64,000 bases of DNA. Source: DASVNK01 sp964478815. GTDB lineage: Bacteria; Verrucomicrobiota; Verrucomicrobiia; Limisphaerales; SXQI01. This document shows, piece after piece, positions 35,351 to 43,824 of this stretch (position 1 is its first letter; each line of letters opens with the position of its first letter). The translations under genes and the position numbers were made by a program. The DNA lies in assembly GCA_964478815.1 (NCBI GenBank), contig CAYZKY010000008.1:1-64000 (forward strand), read 5' to 3'. The notes under the pieces are model-generated. The model was not told the origin of the DNA and ran no database searches. It was given only the letters and a program-made list of their open reading frames with translations.

Positions 35351-35790
35351 GCGGCTGGCTGCTCGACACGAACGTCCTCTCCGAACTTCGGAAAGGCAGC
35401 CGTTCCCACGCCTCCGTCACGGCCTGGGCGGAAGTTCAAGCCCCCCACCAGCTTTTCGTCAGCCGCATCACGCTGGGCGAGATCCAGTATGGCATCGAGC
35501 AAGCCGCCGATCCGGCCTTTCGGCTGGAACTTCAACAATGGGTCGAGACCCGCCTTCTGCCCTGGTTTGGTGGGCGGATTCTGGAGGTGGACCAGCCGGT
35601 CATTGTGGTGTGGCGGCGAATGGTCGACAGGGGGCGAAAACGAAACCACACCTTCAGCCAGCCTGACCTGTTTATTGCCGCGACGGCGAAGGTGCACGGT
35701 CTCGGTGTCGCCACGCGCAACGTGGAGGATTTTGCGCTCGCAGGCATCGCCGTCACCAACCCATGGAAATATCGCGCGTCTCGACCGTAG
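35347..35790 (+). CDS. vapC: VapC-type PIN-domain toxin
   Basis: A 147-residue PIN-domain ribonuclease. The acidic metal-binding residues lie in WLLDTNVLSEL (Asp7), ITLGEIQYG (Glu near 42) and QPDLFIAATA (Asp near 113), and ATRN(V)EDF is the usual final motif. VapC toxins cut tRNA or rRNA and stop translation when the antitoxin is lost. The ATG overlaps the antitoxin stop by four bases. The pair would stabilise the mobile region carrying it. All key residues are present, so it is probably active. Confidence 0.93.
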   Translation: MSGWLLDTNVLSELRKGSRSHASVTAWAEVQAPHQLFVSRITLGEIQYGIEQAADPAFRLELQQWVETRLLPWFGGRILEVDQPVIVVWRRMVDRGRKRNHTFSQPDLFIAATAKVHGLGVATRNVEDFALAGIAVTNPWKYRASRP

Positions 35791-35880
35791 CCTGCACTGT
35801 AATCTCTCGCCGTGCGCCAGAGGATGGAGCGGACACGAGCACGCGTTTCCATATCAGACGGCATCCGACAGGATTGAATC

Positions 35881-36027
35881 ATGAAGACACTTAGTGGGAC
35901 CGAAGTCGCTCGAAACTTCCGCCGGGTGCTGGGCGGCCTGTATCGCAAGCTGGATGACGAAACCGCGGATGCCTTGCTGCAGGAGCTGGGGAAGGCCCGC
36001 CGGGGCACGAGAGGTAACCTGAATTAG
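35881..36027 (+). pseudogene. Antitoxin remnant (Phd-like), internally shortened
   Basis: A 48-codon frame beginning MKTLSGTEVARNFRRVLGG, the standard opening of Phd-type antitoxins, but after about 20 residues it jumps to a stretch typical of an antitoxin C-terminus (LDDETADALLQELGKARRG). The dimerisation core between them is missing, which suggests an internal deletion. It lies 90 bp after the vapC gene. It could still be a tiny functional peptide. Confidence 0.5.
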
Positions 36028-36108
36028 CAGGCAGCTTGTTTACCTGGATCCGGCGGATCCTTCCAGGATAAAGAGGCATATTTCGGAACTCCATTACAGA
36101 GCCCTCCT

Positions 36109-39100
36109 TCACTCCGCCGTGATCGCACCCAGAAAAGGAGCAGCGTTGGCCATGGTGGAAGTGAAATCGATGTTTTCGATGGGCGTCTCCGGCCAGGGGT
36201 TCTCCCAGGTCGTAATCGTCCATGCTGTTTCCGAACCCATTGGGTTCGACCCGTTGCTCAAGGAGATGGAAGCCGGATCCTTGAGCTCGAAAGGAGAGGA
36301 ATCTTGGGCTGGCGTCCAACACCAGACGTTCCAGCCATAGACGATTGGGAGTTCATCCGTCCGGCCGTCCACGAAACGAATCTTGAACGTGCCGATCCTA
36401 GTGTTGATCCCGTCCGGCGTGTAACTGGCGTGCACAAAGTGCAACCGCCGATAGCTACCCCCGATCCGAATGGCGGTGACATGCGCTGGAAACGCATCCC
36501 AAACCTTCACCGTGGCGGTACCGGCCAGTTGCACGACACCGCGCAAGTCGAACCCAATTCGGCCCCAGGTTCTCCAACCCTCCGTTCGTTCGACCGGGCT
36601 CATGTAGTGGCTACCGTTTACGCTCGGGTCAAACCATGCTTCGTCAAGCGCTCCATTATAGAAGGATGAAAGATCGATCTGGGCTGAGCCGGCTCGAAGG
36701 CTGCGCGGCGGGATGTTCCAGTCGGACCGGTAGTCGGCCGCCGCCTCCTCCATGCGACCCAACCGGCGCAGGATCGCCCCACGGCGCAGCAACATGGCGC
36801 GGCGCAAGTCTGTACCGGAACGGCCCGAGGCCTGCGCCAACTTCAAGGCATGCTCGAATGAGCTCTTCGCCTCCGCATCCCGTCCGAGACTTGCTACAAG
36901 GAACCCTTGAGCCAGGTGCCAATTGATCTCTTGCGATTCGCGCTTCAGCCCACGGACGACCCAACGCAACGCCTCTTCTCGCCCGTTCCACACTTGCCAA
37001 GTCCAGAGAGCGTCCCACATCACCGAACGGTCGCTGGGCTGCCGCTCGGCATCGCGCCGAATGAGGTGCGACATGCCCTCGATTCCAGCGGGTCGAAGGT
37101 CCCGCTGGATTTGCGGGAAGCGGCGGGCCAGCGAGTTCAATACGGCGCGGTCCTCAGAGTTTCTCTGCAATGCCGCCAGGCACCCCTCCAGCCATTCCCG
37201 GGAGTTTTCGCTGCGCGGAGGCACCTCGTTCGTGAGGGATCGCCACGGCGACAACGAACGCTCCGCCCGATCCGCCAAGAACCAATTCATCCAGCGCGCG
37301 TAATAGCCATCAGGAGTTCCCGAAATCCTCTTTCCTCCCGAGTGCGATAGCTCGAATCCAAACCTGCCACCGGCGAGCCGATTTCCCATTCGCCCCGCCT
37401 TTTCCGAAGCCGATCCCTCCGCCGCCCGTATTTCGCCGCCCGCTAGAAACTCGGCCAACTGCAACAGTTCGCGCGGCACCGGTTCGGACGGCACCGGGAC
37501 GTCTCCTAGTCTGAATTGCCTATCACCCCAGAGGGTGGCTATGCGATTTCCCGCGTGTGTGAATCGAGCGATCCTGGCGGGGGCAGCTCGCCGGTGCGGA
37601 TCGGCCAGCGGACGCCCAGTGCCCGCGTCCCATAGCCAGACCGCGCCATCCTCGCTGGCCGTGACTACTCGGGAACCGTCGGGACTGAATTCGGCCTCGT
37701 TGATCTTGCCCTCATGGCGCATCGGGCTGCCGACGAGCCGCCCCGTCAGGATCTCCCACACCCGCGCCGCCTTGTCGCCACACACGGCCACAAAAAAGGC
37801 ACCTGACCGATCGAACCGAGCCTGCTCTACCTCGTGCGGGTGCCAGAGCGGCTCGCCGTGCTGCAGCCCGGTAGCCGTGTCCCACAGCCGCGCCGTTCGG
37901 TCGCGGCAAGCGGTAATGACTCGCCGGCCGTCCGGGCTGAAAGCGGCGTCCAGGACCTGCGCTTCATGTCGCATAGGCGGCAGCACCGCCCGGCCGGAAC
38001 GAGCGTCCCAGACTTGCGCCGTGCCATCCAGTGAGGCCGTCAGCACTCGATGGCCATCGGGGTGAAATTGCACCGCCCAAACCTCGCGCGCATGGCGGAG
38101 TGGAGGCCCGGCCGGCTCACCCGTGGAACTCCTCCATACCCGCGCCGTTCCGTCGAAGGAGGCGGTGGCCAGCAGGGTTGCATCCGGACTGAAGTCCGCG
38201 CTCGTGATGTGAAGCTCGTGCCGAAACTCATTACCCAACGCTTGGCCAGTGTGAACATCGAAAATTCGGCCTGCACCGGCGACGGTAATGCCGGCGACCC
38301 ACCTCCCGTCGCGGCTAAAGCGCACGTTTTGGAGATCGGCCAAGGTTCCCGTCCAAATCAAACGCGGACGATCCCCGGTGATATCGAGAAGTCTGGGGCC
38401 GACTCCCCCGGAAAACGCGGCGAACCGGCCATCCGGACTGACATCCATCCTCAATGCCTCCATGTCGTTTTGACTGAAATCGAGGATTCGCCCCGACCGG
38501 ACATCCCAGATTCTGGCGGTGCGGTCTTCGGAAGCAGTCACTACTCGGCCTCCTTCCGGATCGAATTCGGCCCAGTACAATTCATGGTCGTGGTAGAATG
38601 GCTCGGTCCAAGGCGCTCCAGTAAGTGCGTTCCACACCCGCACCGAACGATCGTTGGATGTTGTGACGACGAACAGCCCATTCGGACTGAAACGGGCCGA
38701 ACGCACGCGATCCCGATGGCGGAGCGGCTCTGAGATCGCCTCCCCCGTGCGGGCGTCCCAAAGCCGCGCCGTGCCGTCCCAGGAAGCAGTGAGGATTCGC
38801 CCGCCGTCGGGACTGAAGGAAGCCATGCGGACGACGCTATCGTGACGTAGCATTGGCTCCATCAGCTCGCCCGATTCGGCGTTCCAGATCCGAACATTGG
38901 GGTCTCCCGATGCCGTGACCAAAAACTGACCGTCGGGACTGAACTCGGCCCAGAGGACTCGCCCGGCATCAGGTTGCGGATGGTGCTGGAAGGGTTTCCC
39001 GATCGGCAAGCCGGTGGCCGCATCCCACACGCGGGCGGTTCCGTCGTGGGATGCGGTTAGCGCCTTCTTGCCGTCCGTGCTGAAGCAGGCGATGTTCACG

Positions 39101-40728
39101 CGCGCTTCGTGTCGCAGTGGTGCGCCGACCGGTTGGGCGGTGGCGACGTCCCAGATCCGGCCGGTGTTGTCATCCGAGGCGGTAACGATGCGTGTTCCAT
39201 CGAGATTGAATTCGGCAAAGCGCACCGTGTCCGTATGCTGGAGTGGAGAGCCCTTGGGTGAGCCGGTTTCCGCATCCCAAATGCGCGCGGTGTGGTCGGC
39301 CGAAGCTGTCACCAGCTGTTTGCCGTCAGGCGAGAACGCCACGCACAAGACCGAGCCGCGATGCCGGAGCGGCAGACCGAGCGGTTGCCCGGTCTGCGCA
39401 TCCCAGAGACGGGCGGTCCCGTCCTGAGAAGCCGTCGCGACAATACGGCCATTCGGGCTGAATCGGGCCATGACGACATCCTCTTCATGCCGGAGCGGTG
39501 GTGTCAGGGGCAACGCGAAGGTACGGCTGGTCAGCGCCGAGACGAGCCGCTCTCCCGCGAGTCGGTTCGAGGGATTCTCGCGCAGGACCTTGGTGAGGAA
39601 CGAGATCGCTTCGGCGGAACGGTCGGTGGCGAACAATTCCTCGGCCCGGCGTGCCGCCGCGTCGTGCGCGATGTCCGCGATGCGGCGCGTGAGAGCGGCG
39701 TTCTGCTCAGCGGCGGCCGCCCGCGTGCGTTCGGTTTCGAGCTGTGCTTCCAGGCGATGCTGGCCCTCGCGCTTGAACCGCGCATAGTTCAACGCCGTGG
39801 CGGCAAGCAATACTCCAATCGCGGTGGCACTGGCGCCGGCGAAAGCCAGCCGCTTCCAGCGTCGAAGGGTGGCGCGGGATTTGAGGATCAGCCCGCCAGC
39901 CTGCACGAGGAGCAAATCCTCCTTGAACTCTGCCATCGATGAGTATCGACGAGCGGGATCGTTGGCGCAGGCCCGCAACAACACTTCATTCAGGTTCGCC
40001 CATGGTTCGCGATCAGGGGCTTCAGCCAGCCCCGTGGGCGGCTCGGGAAAACGATAGCGATCCCTCCCGGTGCAGGCCTCGTACAGAACTTTCCCGAGGC
40101 TGTAGATATCAGCTTCTGGTGTCCCTGCCCCCTCTGGCGCGGCGAATCCTTCTGTGCCTTCCAGCGAGCTGGCTTGACCGGCTTCTGCCACCAGGCCGAT
40201 GTCGGCCACTTTGGCCTGGCCGTTCACGAAGATGATGTTTGCCGGCTTGATATCGCGATGCACCAGCCCGTGCCGATGCAAGTGCTCCACGGCTCCCGCC
40301 AACGTCAGGCCCAGCTCGGCGCATTCCCCAGCCAGCAACCTGCCTCGTCGCTGCAGTACTGCGCGCAGCGTGCGCGGAAGGTACGATTCCGGCGACACCT
40401 CCGCGGAGTCGTCGCTGGCGGGGTCCGCCAGCTCCATCACGCAATAGTAATAACCGGCTTCCTCGTCCCGCCCCACCTGCAGCACATCCACCAAGCCCGG
40501 ATGCGAGCGTGAGACCGGTTCATAGCGCCGAATGCCCGCGAACTCGCGCTCGTACGGCTTGTCCGTCTCGAACCGGCTGCGCTCGACGATCTTCACCGCG
40601 CGGAATGTCCCCATGACGTTGACCGCCAGCCAGACCTCGCCATAGCTGCCGCGCCCGATCCTGCGGATCAGCCGGTGGTCGGGGACATGCGGCAAAACGG
40701 ACTCATTCACGCGTGGTGAGAATTTCAC
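36109..40728 (-). CDS. Ser/Thr protein kinase with WD40 propeller repeats
   Basis: A 1539-residue protein with a GTG start. The kinase domain covers about 18-275: glycine loop IGRGSYGEVWLA, Lys46 in AVKIVE, catalytic HRDIKPAN at 157-164 and DIG at 176-178 in place of DFG. A membrane helix follows near 290-312 (LAFAGASATAIGVLLAATAL), then a coiled coil and, from about 405 to 1115, some fourteen WD40 repeats (LWDAQTG, IWDAETG and similar), enough for two beta-propellers. A TPR-like helical part and a C-terminal beta-rich domain of about 180 residues end it. The WD40 part should lie outside the membrane and sense or scaffold partners. The ECF sigma gene upstream at 40822-41463 points the same way and probably forms a regulatory pair with it. 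Confidence 0.93.
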   Translation of the reverse strand: MKFSPRVNESVLPHVPDHRLIRRIGRGSYGEVWLAVNVMGTFRAVKIVERSRFETDKPYEREFAGIRRYEPVSRSHPGLVDVLQVGRDEEAGYYYCVMELADPASDDSAEVSPESYLPRTLRAVLQRRGRLLAGECAELGLTLAGAVEHLHRHGLVHRDIKPANIIFVNGQAKVADIGLVAEAGQASSLEGTEGFAAPEGAGTPEADIYSLGKVLYEACTGRDRYRFPEPPTGLAEAPDREPWANLNEVLLRACANDPARRYSSMAEFKEDLLLVQAGGLILKSRATLRRWKRLAFAGASATAIGVLLAATALNYARFKREGQHRLEAQLETERTRAAAAEQNAALTRRIADIAHDAAARRAEELFATDRSAEAISFLTKVLRENPSNRLAGERLVSALTSRTFALPLTPPLRHEEDVVMARFSPNGRIVATASQDGTARLWDAQTGQPLGLPLRHRGSVLCVAFSPDGKQLVTASADHTARIWDAETGSPKGSPLQHTDTVRFAEFNLDGTRIVTASDDNTGRIWDVATAQPVGAPLRHEARVNIACFSTDGKKALTASHDGTARVWDAATGLPIGKPFQHHPQPDAGRVLWAEFSPDGQFLVTASGDPNVRIWNAESGELMEPMLRHDSVVRMASFSPDGGRILTASWDGTARLWDARTGEAISEPLRHRDRVRSARFSPNGLFVVTTSNDRSVRVWNALTGAPWTEPFYHDHELYWAEFDPEGGRVVTASEDRTARIWDVRSGRILDFSQNDMEALRMDVSPDGRFAAFSGGVGPRLLDITGDRPRLIWTGTLADLQNVRFSRDGRWVAGITVAGAGRIFDVHTGQALGNEFRHELHITSADFSPDATLLATASFDGTARVWRSSTGEPAGPPLRHAREVWAVQFHPDGHRVLTASLDGTAQVWDARSGRAVLPPMRHEAQVLDAAFSPDGRRVITACRDRTARLWDTATGLQHGEPLWHPHEVEQARFDRSGAFFVAVCGDKAARVWEILTGRLVGSPMRHEGKINEAEFSPDGSRVVTASEDGAVWLWDAGTGRPLADPHRRAAPARIARFTHAGNRIATLWGDRQFRLGDVPVPSEPVPRELLQLAEFLAGGEIRAAEGSASEKAGRMGNRLAGGRFGFELSHSGGKRISGTPDGYYARWMNWFLADRAERSLSPWRSLTNEVPPRSENSREWLEGCLAALQRNSEDRAVLNSLARRFPQIQRDLRPAGIEGMSHLIRRDAERQPSDRSVMWDALWTWQVWNGREEALRWVVRGLKRESQEINWHLAQGFLVASLGRDAEAKSSFEHALKLAQASGRSGTDLRRAMLLRRGAILRRLGRMEEAAADYRSDWNIPPRSLRAGSAQIDLSSFYNGALDEAWFDPSVNGSHYMSPVERTEGWRTWGRIGFDLRGVVQLAGTATVKVWDAFPAHVTAIRIGGSYRRLHFVHASYTPDGINTRIGTFKIRFVDGRTDELPIVYGWNVWCWTPAQDSSPFELKDPASISLSNGSNPMGSETAWTITTWENPWPETPIENIDFTSTMANAAPFLGAITAE

Positions 40729-40821
40729 ACCCTCATGGCGTAAATGACAACGGAATTACCTGCGGCCGTTGTTCGCTTGAGAACGTTAAACTGAGTCATC
40801 CGCCAGTGATCGCAGTCCTTC

Positions 40822-41463
40822 TTACTTCTTCGCCCTTAGTCGCTCCAAAATCCTCCGTAAGACCGGCTTCACCCGCATCTTCACCAAGTACACCTGGCTT
40901 CTCGTGGTATTGAATGTTTTGGCCACCTCCAGGGCCGGCCGTTCTTTGACTACGTGCTGGTGGAAGATTTGCCAATGTTTCAAATCGATTCGCTCCTTTA
41001 GCTCTTCCATCGCCAGACCGATCGCCTCCCGCTCCCACTCAGCATCCCACTGGCGGTCCAGCACCGCTCCGCTCGGGTCCGCGACGCGGTGAAGCGGATC
41101 GGTGCGCGGGCCATCGCTCCCCGGTCCCGGTGCCGCCACATGCTGAAGCCGACACCGCTTTTTCAATTCGTCCGCGATCCGCCACCGCGCTTTTTGCATA
41201 AGCCATGATCGAAACGATCCCGCCTCTGCTCTTGGGTCAAGGGAGTTTCTTTCGAAATCCCGCGCGACCTCCGCCATGGTCGATTGCAAGGCGTCCCGCG
41301 CCTCCTCCGGCATCAGTCCATGCCGGAGGCCCATGCGCAAAATCCCCTCTCCATACAAAGCATATAGCCGATTCCACCCGGCAGAGCTCTCTCGGCGCAT
41401 GAGCTCACGAATCAACTCCCAAGGCGTCGAACCTGCACTCGCTGCTCCCGACATATCTTCCAT
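40822..41463 (-). CDS. ECF sigma factor (kinase-associated)
   Basis: A 213-residue RNA polymerase sigma factor. Region 2 can be seen in LYALYGEGILRMGLRHG and in RSWLMQKARWRIADELKKR; region 4 is the helix-turn-helix ALEVAKTFNTTRSQVYLVKMRV. The ATG at 41463 has AAGGAG seven bases upstream and is preferred; an ATG at 41481 would add six residues. In Planctomycetes and Verrucomicrobia such factors are paired with Ser/Thr kinase-WD40 genes, as here (93 bp apart, same strand), and the kinase is thought to control them. No anti-sigma gene is nearby. Confidence 0.9.
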   Translation of the reverse strand: MEDMSGAASAGSTPWELIRELMRRESSAGWNRLYALYGEGILRMGLRHGLMPEEARDALQSTMAEVARDFERNSLDPRAEAGSFRSWLMQKARWRIADELKKRCRLQHVAAPGPGSDGPRTDPLHRVADPSGAVLDRQWDAEWEREAIGLAMEELKERIDLKHWQIFHQHVVKERPALEVAKTFNTTRSQVYLVKMRVKPVLRRILERLRAKK

Positions 41464-41719
41464 ATTCCCGCTCCTTGCCATCCTCCTCCACCTGCTGCAT
41501 CGCGATCAAACCATAACTTGAACTCTCTCGCCAGCGATGTTCCCTGCCTCAACCCTGTCCAGCGCGGCACCGCAAGGTTCGAGCACCCCAATTGCAAAAA
41601 TCCCTCCCAACAGATGACGGTCCTTAAGCTATGCTGAGGTTCATGATTTTCGAACGCCGATCCTCGCCGAAGCGCGCGGCTCGCCACGCGCTTCCTTGAG
41701 GCAAACATGCTTTAGCATC

Positions 41720-43201
41720 TCATCGAGCCAACCGGAGATCATCGATGATGAAGTGTGCACCTGTCAGCACACCTGCTGTGTAAGACTCGAACACCAATCG
41801 ATCCAGAGCGACCCAGTTTGCGGGACTGAAGAGCTTCGGGGTCGTAACGGAGAGAAGGACAGTGGATGACACGACCTTCTTTCCATCGCGCCATCCGGAA
41901 ACCACGACTGAATTGTCGGTACCGGCCGCGGCAGTAATGTACATGCTCACCACATCGATGCGCCCATCGATCGGGATGATTTCGCTGGGGCTGAGTCCTC
42001 CGTAAACATTGTAGAGTGCTTGATTACCCGTGGTCACCCCAAACACAAACCCCGAATTCAGGAGGGATTCATAACCCGGCTTGTTCGCCACCAGCTTCGA
42101 CTCGGCGGCGAAGTTCACCCACCGCATCCCGGCGTACCCAAATGGAAGCACTTGCAACAGCTCTAGGTATTCCGCAACATTGTCGAACTGAATTCCATCC
42201 GCATTCTGGATGGCCAGATCGTCATACATGATGTGCCCACCGACGAGCCCGACCTGGGTCACGCGGACGCGATCGATGGATTTCCAATTCGGAGCCACGA
42301 GAGTCGGAGTAGTGCCAAGGGTAACCGTTTTAGCCCCGACCTTGACGCCCCGGCGATAAGCCGTGAGCGTGGCTGTATTGGCGGGGTTATGCGTTGAAGT
42401 CATGTAGACGCTGTTGAAATCCCATAAGCGCCCTTCATAACCGAGCATTTCAAGGGGAAATGACTTGCCATAGACGTCGTAAATGCCCATCAGCCCGGAC
42501 GTGACCCCGGTGACAAAGCCAGATCCCAGATACGACTCGTAGCCCGGCAGGTTTGCGGTCAATTTGCTTTCGGCTGCCGCATTCAGAAACTTCAGCGGGC
42601 CTACTCTCGAAATCAGCTGTCCGGTTTGAGTGTAGCCGGGCAACCCTTCGAAATCGAGGGTGCGGCGCGACGATCTCATTCCGGTTCTGTCAAACGTACC
42701 ATCGCTGGTATGCTGCCAGTAGCTGCCGGGCGGCTGGTGCGAGGCATCGAACCCCTCTGCGGTTGCGCTTGTCAGCTGACAACTGGTCGTACCGCAATGA
42801 AATTCGTATCTTGGATCATCGTTAAATGATACATCAAGGGTCAACAACAATTGAAGCTTATCTCCTGTCAATACGAACGTGCCGGACGCCTGACTGTTAT
42901 CCTTCCTCAAGATTCCGAAAAGTTCCGCGCCATCCAGCTGGTTGTAGAGAACGGAGAAGAACGTCCATTGTTCCAGATCGGCGTGAGTCCCAAACCCAGC
43001 GTCGAATGCGCTTTGGGATATGGTGACTGTGGATAGCCCGCCCCAGTCATCGCGCTGGTTGAACGCAAACATTACGGACCCGTATGTAGTGCTGCTTAGT
43101 GATAAAAGCAGGACTAGCCATGTAATGGCACCAAGACGGATGAGATGAGAATCCCTCGGCTGGGATCGGGATGAGACTGGTTTGTGTGTTTCGGTGTTCA
43201 T
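41720..43201 (-). CDS. Secreted protein with two tandem homologous domains
   Basis: A 493-residue protein. The N-terminal hydrophobic stretch LGAITWLVLLLSLSSTTYG after a polar head is a signal peptide. Residues 202-337 and 359-493 are two copies of one domain; both contain AAESKL.AN.PGYES..SGFV.GVT.G....Y.VYG and end in I.DDL. The first 180 residues differ and contain a Cys pair (FHCGTTSCQL), perhaps a disulfide. I do not recognise the domain; the pattern suggests a beta-sandwich. AAAGGA six bases before the ATG is a good ribosome-binding site. It lies behind the sigma factor in the same direction, 239 bp upstream of it, and might be regulated with it. Confidence 0.75.
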   Translation of the reverse strand: MNTETHKPVSSRSQPRDSHLIRLGAITWLVLLLSLSSTTYGSVMFAFNQRDDWGGLSTVTISQSAFDAGFGTHADLEQWTFFSVLYNQLDGAELFGILRKDNSQASGTFVLTGDKLQLLLTLDVSFNDDPRYEFHCGTTSCQLTSATAEGFDASHQPPGSYWQHTSDGTFDRTGMRSSRRTLDFEGLPGYTQTGQLISRVGPLKFLNAAAESKLTANLPGYESYLGSGFVTGVTSGLMGIYDVYGKSFPLEMLGYEGRLWDFNSVYMTSTHNPANTATLTAYRRGVKVGAKTVTLGTTPTLVAPNWKSIDRVRVTQVGLVGGHIMYDDLAIQNADGIQFDNVAEYLELLQVLPFGYAGMRWVNFAAESKLVANKPGYESLLNSGFVFGVTTGNQALYNVYGGLSPSEIIPIDGRIDVVSMYITAAAGTDNSVVVSGWRDGKKVVSSTVLLSVTTPKLFSPANWVALDRLVFESYTAGVLTGAHFIIDDLRLAR

Positions 43202-43283
43202 GTGTTGTCCTTTACGAGTTTTAGGCTGTGCTTATCGTCTGTCAGAGCAGACTCATTTTATTCTTCTGAGTTCTTTCGCACTG

Positions 43284-43333
43284 GGTCAGCCGACGACCTG
43301 CGTCGAAAGCGACGAGTCGGAAGCTCGCTGACC
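43284..43333 (-). promoter_or_regulatory. Three-helix foldable segment, possible 5' leader structure
   Basis: GGTCAGC/GCTGACC (43284-43290 with 43327-43333), CGAC/GTCG (43291-43294 with 43316-43319) and CGTCG/CGACG (43301-43305 with 43310-43314) nest around an AAAG loop. It lies 83-132 nt upstream of the secreted-protein start, so it could fold in that gene's 5' leader. It is not a terminator: no T-run follows. Confidence 0.35.
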
Positions 43334-43376
43334 AGGCAGGGCTGCCTCGCGAAAGCAACGGTGTGTTCATCTCACC

Positions 43377-43553
43377 CTACCACGACTCGAACTTTTCGAA
43401 TCTTTCAGAAAAATGCATCTTTCGTACCGTCGGCCGATGCCCACCGTCCGCGGAGATGCCCTTCAGCCGCCAGCGCCACTCCTCGAACGTTAGATCGACC
43501 GCCACGAACCCCACCGGCGGTCCGAGCCGGAACCACTGGCCGCGGCGCGCCAC
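43377..43553 (-). CDS. Possible small protein, 58 residues
   Basis: A GTG-started frame preceded by a purine-rich GGAGAGGGAGAG ribosome-binding site. The product (MARRGQWFRLGPPVGFVAVD..., ending FERFEKFESW-like) is aromatic and basic and has no family I recognise. It runs leftward towards the secreted-protein gene. The strong Shine-Dalgarno sequence is the main support. Confidence 0.3.
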   Translation of the reverse strand: MARRGQWFRLGPPVGFVAVDLTFEEWRWRLKGISADGGHRPTVRKMHFSERFEKFESW

Positions 43554-43824
43554 TTGCTCTCCCTCTCCAAGGCTTGCGGAATGACCACCACACTAGCTCA
43601 GGGCAAAGCGGACACGAGGGGGAAGCGGCGCGCCGGACCTCGCCGAACATTCCGGTCTTCGAACATGGGTTCCCTCCCCGGCCCGGATTAGCACACGTCG
43701 AGGCTGCGGTCCATCCCCGCCCGGAAACTCCGTTGCCTTGGGGTGGGTCGAGCATGTTCCCCCCTTGTCCGAACAAGAACTTCAAGTTACTTGAAGTGCG
43801 AAGGCAGTTCTCACACGGGGACGA

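Larger units (their letters stand above)
43202..43824. other. 623-bp gap between divergent genes
   Basis: This stretch separates the leftward secreted-protein gene from the rightward coupling-protein gene and should hold both promoters. It contains a compact foldable segment (43284-43333) and one possible small gene (43377-43553, minus), both listed separately. Nothing else is recognised. Confidence 0.4.
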
